This document shows, in pieces, positions 57,737 to 64,000 of a stretch of 64,000 nt of DNA (position 1 is the first letter of the stretch; each line of letters starts with the position of its first letter). The stretch lies in assembly GCF_032854445.1 (NCBI RefSeq), contig NC_088301.1, positions 26,088,402 to 26,152,401 of the forward strand, in the 5' to 3' direction. The stretch is from Liolophura sinensis (taxonomy: Eukaryota > Mollusca > Polyplacophora > Chitonida > Chitonidae). The translations under genes were made by a program, and so were the position numbers. Below the pieces are notes generated by a model, which was not told the DNA's origin, ran no database searches, and worked only from the letters and a program-made list of their open reading frames with translations.

Positions 57737-57952
57737 TGATAATACGTATATGTGGTGTTTAAACTTGTATAATATCATCTTGGCACTATTCTTATATGGT
57801 GTCTGATTGGTCTGAACTTGTATTATATGGTGTCTACACTTGTATAATGTATATTTATCAGCACTATCATGTTATTGGCAGTGTTATTAGGCTTATGACG
57901 TGTAATATCAGGCATGGTACCTGGGTATATTACTGGCCATACAAGTAGATGG

Positions 57953-58212
57953 CAGGGGGCCTTTGTGGCTCAGTTGGGGGCCTCTGTGGCTCAATTGGTT
58001 AAAACAGGTGCCTATCACCAATACGGTTGCTGTGAGTTAAAGTCCAGCTCATGCTCGCATCGTCTCTGATCGTGCGTGGGAAGGTCTGTCAGCAACCTGT
58101 GGATGGTGGTGGCTTTCCCCTGGGTTCTTCACGGTTTCCTCCCACCATAATGCTGGCTGCCATCGTATAAGTGAAGTATTCTTGAGTATGGCGTAAAACA
58201 CCAATCAAGTGA
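57953..58212 (+). mobile_element. Main-family SINE with duplicated 5' head
   Basis: GGGGGCCTTTGTGGCTCAGT is followed at once by GGGGGCCTCTGTGGCTCAAT, two A-box heads in tandem, then TTGCTGTGAGTTAAAGTCCA, body and GGCGTAAAACACCAATCAAG. Confidence 0.9.
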
Positions 58213-58551
58213 ATAGTTTAGTAAAATTAAATGACCAGTATCAGCTGTGAACCAGAGATAAAATCATGGCTGGTATTCATGTATATATGGTGTTTTTGAG
58301 TTAGGAGCGTACTTTGTAGTTACACGGTTACTGCCTTTAATTGGCTAGTAAATGACTCTTGATTCAGTATTATTGAGCAGTACCTTGTTTCCTTCATGCA
58401 TTGGCAGAGGTTTGAAAATGTCTGCCTTAATTGAAGCAGGAGACCCGAGTTTAGTTCTGAGCCATTACATACCCAAAGTCATTAAAACAGGACGTCTTGG
58501 GTGCTTTAGGAATGGGCATAGACCAAGGTGGCTTTGATATCGGTATGTTTG

Positions 58552-58620
58552 GACTTGGTGGGGCGTTACATTTGGTGTCTTTGGCATGGTGATTTAGTGA
58601 GGCAGCACGGTCAGTGTGTT
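58552..58620 (+). mobile_element. ACTC-family SINE internal fragment
   Basis: GGGGCGTTACATTTGGTGTC, TTTGGCATGGTGATTTAGTG, AGGCAGCAC; shared with 52112 and with about 11113-11170 in a CCM2 intron (GTCGTTACGTTCGGTGTCTT). Confidence 0.65.
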
Positions 58621-58678
58621 AACATTGAGACAGTCTGCTGAAAGAAGACAATGTCATAGTTGGACTACAATAACTCAT

Positions 58679-59036
58679 GTCCTGTGACTCAGTTATCTAC
58701 CTGTGTAACACAAGTGCATTAGATGTTAGTCAATGATGTCCTGTGACTCAGTTATCTACCTGTGTAACACAAGTGCATTAGATGTTAGTCAGTGATGTCC
58801 TGTGACTCAGTTATCTACCTGTGTAACACAAGTGCATTAGATGTTAGTCAGTGATGTCCTGTGACTCAGTTATCTACCTGTGTAACACAAGTGCATTAGA
58901 TGTTAGTCAGTGATGTCCTGTGACTCAGTTATCTACCGGTGTATTAAACACAAGTGCCTCAGATGTAAGTCATTGACATCCTGTGACTCAATTATCTAAC
59001 TGTGTAATGCAAGTGCCTCATTGTCAATGACGTCCT
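58679..59036. repeat. 59-bp tandem repeat, 4 near-perfect plus 2 diverged units
   Basis: The unit begins GTCCTGTGACTCAGTTATCT, then ACCTGTGTAACACAAGTGCA and TTAGATGTTAGTCAGTGAT. Starts are at 58679, 58738, 58797, 58856, 58915 and about 58976; the last two units carry indels and substitutions. Confidence 0.97.
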
Positions 59037-59039
59037 TTG

Positions 59040-62000
59040 ATCTCAACCGAGAAAAGATCTAATCTTCTAGATATGTGAATGGTACAGAAGAAATTACCTA
59101 CAAGTAGTGTGATCAACAGTCTACCCAATGACTGACATACATATCTTAACATTAGCTCGTGTCGGGACAATTCTTTGTCTTCTGCTAGGACAAATGAGGC
59201 AGCTTCTCATAGTCAGTCCCCGGCTTAGTCAGGGAATTTGTGGTGTTCCCTCCCTCACTGTTTTTAGTCACTGGGTGACAATACATTTATGTGATCATTG
59301 ACACCCATGTATCCATTTATCCTAGCAGTGGTGTGACTTAATTTTTTTTTTTAGTGCCTGACATCAGGGCAGTGTGCACCTCGATTCAGCCTGCCCTCAG
59401 AGGAAAGGGCCAGCCATCAGGGCAGGTAGTAGCCTTGATATACCTGCCCACAGCCAATGTTCGACAGAGCCGAATATTAACCACTAAAATGCCTTTGATG
59501 CAATGGATGACACAATGAAGCACAAGCATAACATATATAAATCGATCCTGTCTTCCTTATACTGTCTTCGTTCAATTAAATTAGATGCTACAGTCCTGTA
59601 ATTTTCAACAATTTCAAATATTTACCTACATCAACGTTTAATCATTGAATTAAAAAGCCTGGTAGGTTGATTCCGCCAGGCACTTTGGGGAACGAAGTGG
59701 GCATTCATTTTGAAACGGCTGCACTCGCCAATTTCTGGTGTGTTGTAAAGAGAATAGGACCTTTATTACCATTCCTGCTAGTGTAAATCCATTCCCGGGT
59801 CGAAGTGCTGTTGAAATATTTCTTCTCCCTCATCAAAATAACTTTGTGCTGACATGGCAAGTGGGGTGCACTTAAATCTCGGAACCTTGTGCCAAAAGAT
59901 ACGGAAATCAACCTAAGAAGACAAGACCACAAAAACAGTCTTAAATGACAACTAGCGATGATTTTATTGGTCATCATGGATGTGGAATAGAAAGAACAAT
60001 TTGCAGAGTCAGTCGATTCTAAAGGTTCCAGTCAAGGCTTGTGGATATCACTTTATCAGGTTTTCTGCATATAACTAGTCTGAAATTGATTGTTTTTGAG
60101 TGGACTGAACGACCAACTTTGTTCCTCAAAGTGCCTACATTACGAATTGAGTATCAGAAATTGTTGAAAACAGACCTTAAGGTTTAATTTAATTGAACTA
60201 TGGTCATACAGCCTATTGGGATCAGATGATAGAGAACCGGTAGCTTTACCTTTGCTTGGATGTATCGGAGCAATTGTTCGTTACAACGCCACAAAATTGC
60301 AGCTTCTCGTCAGCAACGGATTTGACGTTAAAAAGACAAACTTTCTTGTGCCCCGTCGTCGTCATATGAGTGAAAAATTGTTGAGCAAGACGTTAAACCC
60401 CAAGCACTCACTCACTCACTCACTCTCGTGCCCCTCTTCTCGCACTGGATGTATGCATTGTGCCACAAAGAACCGAGTCACGGAGAACACAGAAAACTTC
60501 CTCACCCATTGGCAGAACTCTTGTGTGGCAGAGGCACATTTGTCAGAGTTAACAACAACAGAAGAAGAGTCAATGGGTAACTCATGCCATCCGTCGGACG
60601 TTACAAGTTGAATTTATTTTTAAAGGAGAAAATGGGTATCCAGAAATAGTGGCTGCCTGACATACACGAGTCTGTGACATGCGCGCAGCGATTTTGGCCT
60701 GCGGACAGGCGTTTAGTTACGCCACTGCCTAAACATTTCTGTTTCCTCTGCTGATAACACTGACCCTCATCATATAAATGGACAATTCTTGAGTATGCTG
60801 TGAAAGAACCTGTATGTCAAACATGGGAAAATTTGCCAAGGTTACCTCAGGCATTCCAGTTTCCTCCATCCGAGATATTTACCACCATCCAAAATAAAAA
60901 AAAAAGATGGAAATGTCTTACGGATGGTGTTAAACAAACAATCAAATACATGCAAATCAAATCGTGCCTGGTTTATGAGCGCTGGATGATCTCGTCTAGA
61001 TTTTAATCATTTTTAGTTACAAATTTAACGGCAGTGTGTGATCTTACTTCAGAAAGGGTCGACGTTTTTCTTTTTTTCGCTCTTAGGCGCTGTCACATGA
61101 GGAAAAGAGATGGCATTAAGTGGTGATTGGATAAGTCTATTAGAAGGTCAAAGGTGAAGCCATTGTGACCCGTTCTTTACTCAGTTCATCTTGGCAGTTT
61201 TATTACAGGCATTTGTGTGCTCTATGATGAGTGATTAACTAAAGAATTCAATCTTGTGCTGTCAGTTTTGTGTAGGCCAGCTTTCAAATTTAAAATCTCG
61301 CACTGCGCCTTAACAGTTTTAACATTCCCGTTTTATGATATTTTACCTGTGAGATTCACCAGAATTACCTGTACACTTTTTAAGTCTTGAATCAAATATC
61401 ATTTCCAGAAGTGTTTAAGATAAACAGCAGTGGGATTAAGTATGCCAGGTATTTGCTTGGCAGAATTATTCAAGCTAGACGATTTATCCGGTCTATTAAC
61501 TCAACTCTGTTCTGACGTCTAACTGTGCCGGTTAGTGAGCCTGCAGGTATACCTGACAGGTGTGTCATTGTTAACTGGCGACCGCTGTTTGTCTGTTTCA
61601 CTTATTGGTACAGGTGAATTTAATGCGTAGGAGACAGATACATAGGTGTATTGTAATTAATGCTAAATTATGCACCTATTACTCTTTTGTATTAGTATTA
61701 ACAGACTTGACAGTACTGCGTATGGCAGTGTCGCCGGACTTGTGATTCAGTTTCCCTGCCCACACAGAGGTTCTGCTAAGTGGTTTTGAAATTTTTGACC
61801 TTTGTATAGAAATTAGCTTGCTGGCAGAATTCGGCATAGATTATCTGCTAGCTGTACAGTTGATTTTGAGGTGGTTAATTGAGTGAATTAATTAGATTGT
61901 GATGAAATACCCATTGGTCTGGTAAGAACATAGCCTCTAGGGGTATCTGTCAACAACATTTGGGTGAATGGTTGAAGGTTTGGGATCTCCCAGATCAGCT

Positions 62001-62636
62001 GGGACCCTGGTTTGATTTTCACGCTCCATTGGTGATTTAGCGGGGTGGGGGTTACAGCTTAGTCTTGGGACCCTACAGTTGCACTGATACCCAAAGTGGA
62101 ATGAACTGTAGTGTAGTCTTCTGTCTGTGAACAACTTGCCCAGGGCCTATACCTTTTTTGTGGAAATAAATGGACAACAAAAGACCATAAAATTGAGGAG
62201 ACAGTGTGAAAAAAACTAAAAGAAGGAAAAGAAAAAAAGTGTTTGAAGATACTAAAGCAACAGGGAAACACTAAAGGCATTCTTACCATATGCAGTTTGA
62301 CATTTTGCTGAAGAGGCATCTGAGCTATTCTGAAACTTTATCCTCACCACACATCTCTAAAGAGACCCTCTGAGTCAAGAAAGTAGTCCCTCATCAGTGT
62401 AGCCAGCGGGGCAAAAGGGTTGGGTGGGGGGGGTGGTGATGTGGGGGAGTCAGTCAGTGGAGTTTGGGCGATGCACTTCGTCCTTACTAAGTGTGATGGT
62501 AAATTCTGTAAGAATCCTGCAGGTATACTAGTTCCTACTGCTCTTGCCAAGTATTTGTGTACGCATATATATCAAAGAGCTGTTTGACTTATCCAGTTTT
62601 CCACTGAGCCTTGAAACTAGCCTATTTCTTCTAATA
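59040..62636. other. No gene recognised
   Basis: Only the SINE tail at 60350 and short simple sequence. A 131-codon plus-strand frame at 60216-60611 runs through that SINE tail and is not a gene. Confidence 0.5.
60350..60424 (+). mobile_element. ACTC-tail SINE, 3' end only
   Basis: CGTCGTCGTCATATGAGTGA, AAAATTGTTGAGCAAGACGT, TAAACCCCAAGCACTCACTC with an extended ACTC run. Confidence 0.88.
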
Positions 62637-62772
62637 TTTGATTTATTTATTTATTTATTTATTTGATTGCTGTTTTACGCCATACCCCAGAATATTTCAC
62701 TTATACGACGGCAGCCAGCATTATGGTGGGAGGAAACCGGGCAGAGCTCAGGGGAAACCCATGACCATCCAC
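62637..62772 (-). mobile_element. Main-family SINE 3' half (left member of an inverted pair)
   Basis: (ATTT)n, GCTGTTTTACGCCATACCCC, CACTTATACGACGGCAGCCA, GGTGGGAGGAAACCGGGCAG, GGGGAAACCCATGACCATCC. Confidence 0.93.
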
Positions 62773-62894
62773 AGTTCCAAAATTTGGGAAACCTGGTCTG
62801 CTTATTTTAGCCAATATGTATATGTACATGTCATTCTAGCAGGAATACTGATTTTCTTTTTGACATTGTTAGACCATCTAAAAAATAAACATGC

Positions 62895-63066
62895 ATGCTG
62901 GCCTCTCCGGCTGTACGTGGAAAGGTCTGACAGCAACTGGCGGATGGTTGTCGGTTTCCCCCTGGGCTCTGCCCGGTTTCCTCCCACCATAATAATGGCC
63001 GTTGTTGTGTAGGTGGAATATTCTTGAATAGGCCATAAAACACCAATCAAATAAATAAATAAATAA
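62895..63066 (+). mobile_element. Main-family SINE 3' half (right member of an inverted pair)
   Basis: TGCTGGCCTCTCCGGCTGTA, GGGCTCTGCCCGGTTTCCTC, CCACCATAATAATGGCCGTT, CATAAAACACCAATCAAATA and an (AAAT)n tail. It faces the copy at 62637-62772 across about 120 bases. Confidence 0.93.
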
Positions 63067-63808
63067 ACAACATACTCATTTTTACTTTTCCGAAAGGTTG
63101 GGGCCTGTCAGTGAAGCTCACTTAGCTAAATTTGCCCTTAAATGCTTTGATGACATATGTTACAGAGACATAATGTGCACTTAGCTAAGGGCTACTTAGC
63201 ACTGAGTATGCTTCATGAAACCGGCCCGTGATAAAGAAATATAATGTTCTACTGTCAACACTACTAATATCTGTCGCAAATTTTAGAAGAATTGGGATGC
63301 TTGAAATTTGTTGAAAGTTTCAGGAAAAAGTTTCTTTAAAAAACACTATTCAATGTTGAAATATCTGTATGTTGTGTTCGGTTTGAAATCAACCAGTAGG
63401 AAAGATGGATAGTTACCCAGTGTGTCTTTATAATATAGAAGGAAATGAAAATTTGTGCTGTCATTTTCTGACGCTGAAAAAACTCAGAAAACACATTTAT
63501 AATAGCATGTACCCGATTTCCTCAACCTTTGAGACATATAGAAGAGCAACTTTCAGTTCAGTTTATGAACATTTTTAATTTAATGTCGGAGACAAAACTA
63601 TATTGGTTGGATTGGCCATTTTCAGGGCTTCAAAAAAAGTATAATTTTATCATTCTACACAGGGTAATGTCTTCAGAATATGCTTGAATAAACACCTTAC
63701 AAGCATGCAAACAAGTTGAAGAATTACAGTAACTGAGAAAAGCGACTTTCTCCATCAGTGAATTGTGTGCATATATATTTGTCTTGGCAAGAGTTTAGAG
63801 AACTGGGC

Positions 63809-63810
<2 letters not shown>

Positions 63811-63875
<65 letters not shown>
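63811..63875. repeat. (TA)n microsatellite
   Basis: Uninterrupted TA run of about 65 bases. The rest of 63067-64000 has no recognisable feature. Confidence 0.97.
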
Positions 63876-63877
<2 letters not shown>

Positions 63878-64000
63878 ATAATGTATAAGATGTGTATCAA
63901 ATTTATATATGCATAAAGGAAATCTGACCCAGAATGGCAAAAGCTGTTAGTGACATTATAATTGTGTATGCAGAAGTTAGAATGTAATTGTTTGAATATA

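Noticed and set aside
58679-59036. CRISPR-like regular array
   Set aside because: The 59-bp units are directly adjacent with no unique spacers; it is a eukaryotic tandem repeat.
60216-60611. 131-codon plus-strand frame
   Set aside because: It passes through the ACTC-tail SINE end at 60350-60424 and has no recognisable domain.

Overview
The window is nuclear DNA from an animal. The genes are split by GT-AG introns of about 0.7 to 4 kb, intergenic DNA is AT-rich and full of microsatellites, and several tRNA-headed SINE families are present. The main SINE has a GTGGCTCAGTTGGTTAGCGC-type A box, a GTGAGTTCAAGTCC B box and a tail ending near GCGTAAAACACCAATCAAAT. A second SINE ends in GTTAAACCCCAAGCACTCAC plus (ACTC)n. 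Both styles are typical of lophotrochozoans, and a mollusc is the likeliest host. That placement is inference; no gene here fixes the species.

Two protein genes are well supported, both on the minus strand. (1) 2781-17885 is an 11-exon homologue of CCM2 (malcavernin), the PTB and harmonin-homology scaffold of the cerebral cavernous malformation complex. All exon junctions keep phase and give a 469-residue protein. It carries an unusual coding repeat, five copies of a His-rich heptad, before the PTB domain. (2) 28856-33070 is a three-exon class A (rhodopsin-like) GPCR of 351 residues. It has seven recognisable membrane segments, an ESY in place of DRY and NPIIF in place of NPxxY; its ligand is not recognisable. 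A broken copy of the GPCR first exon lies in the opposite orientation at 23233-23464.

The largest structural feature is a direct duplication of about 6.7-7.6 kb on either side of a 200-N gap (39045-39244). Copy 1 is about 32366-39044 and copy 2 about 39246-46862. Copy 1 ends at the left gap edge and copy 2 begins at the right gap edge, inside the intron after GPCR exon 1, so copy 2 repeats exon 1 without exons 2-3. The copies differ by scattered substitutions and three structural changes: a SINE with perfect target duplication only in copy 1, a 949-bp hAT-like DNA transposon only in copy 2, and a 212-bp microhomology deletion in copy 1. The simplest reading is two haplotypes of one locus placed in tandem by the assembler; a true young tandem duplication is the alternative.

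From about 47 kb to the end I find no convincing gene. This part holds SINEs, minisatellites (22-, 29-, 50- and 59-bp units), G- and C-runs and AT microsatellites. It could be intergenic or one long intron. I saw no CRISPR, phage, operon or other obviously new molecular system. The points of interest are the modified CCM2, the atypical GPCR and its broken exon copy, and the recent transposon activity visible by comparing the two copies.
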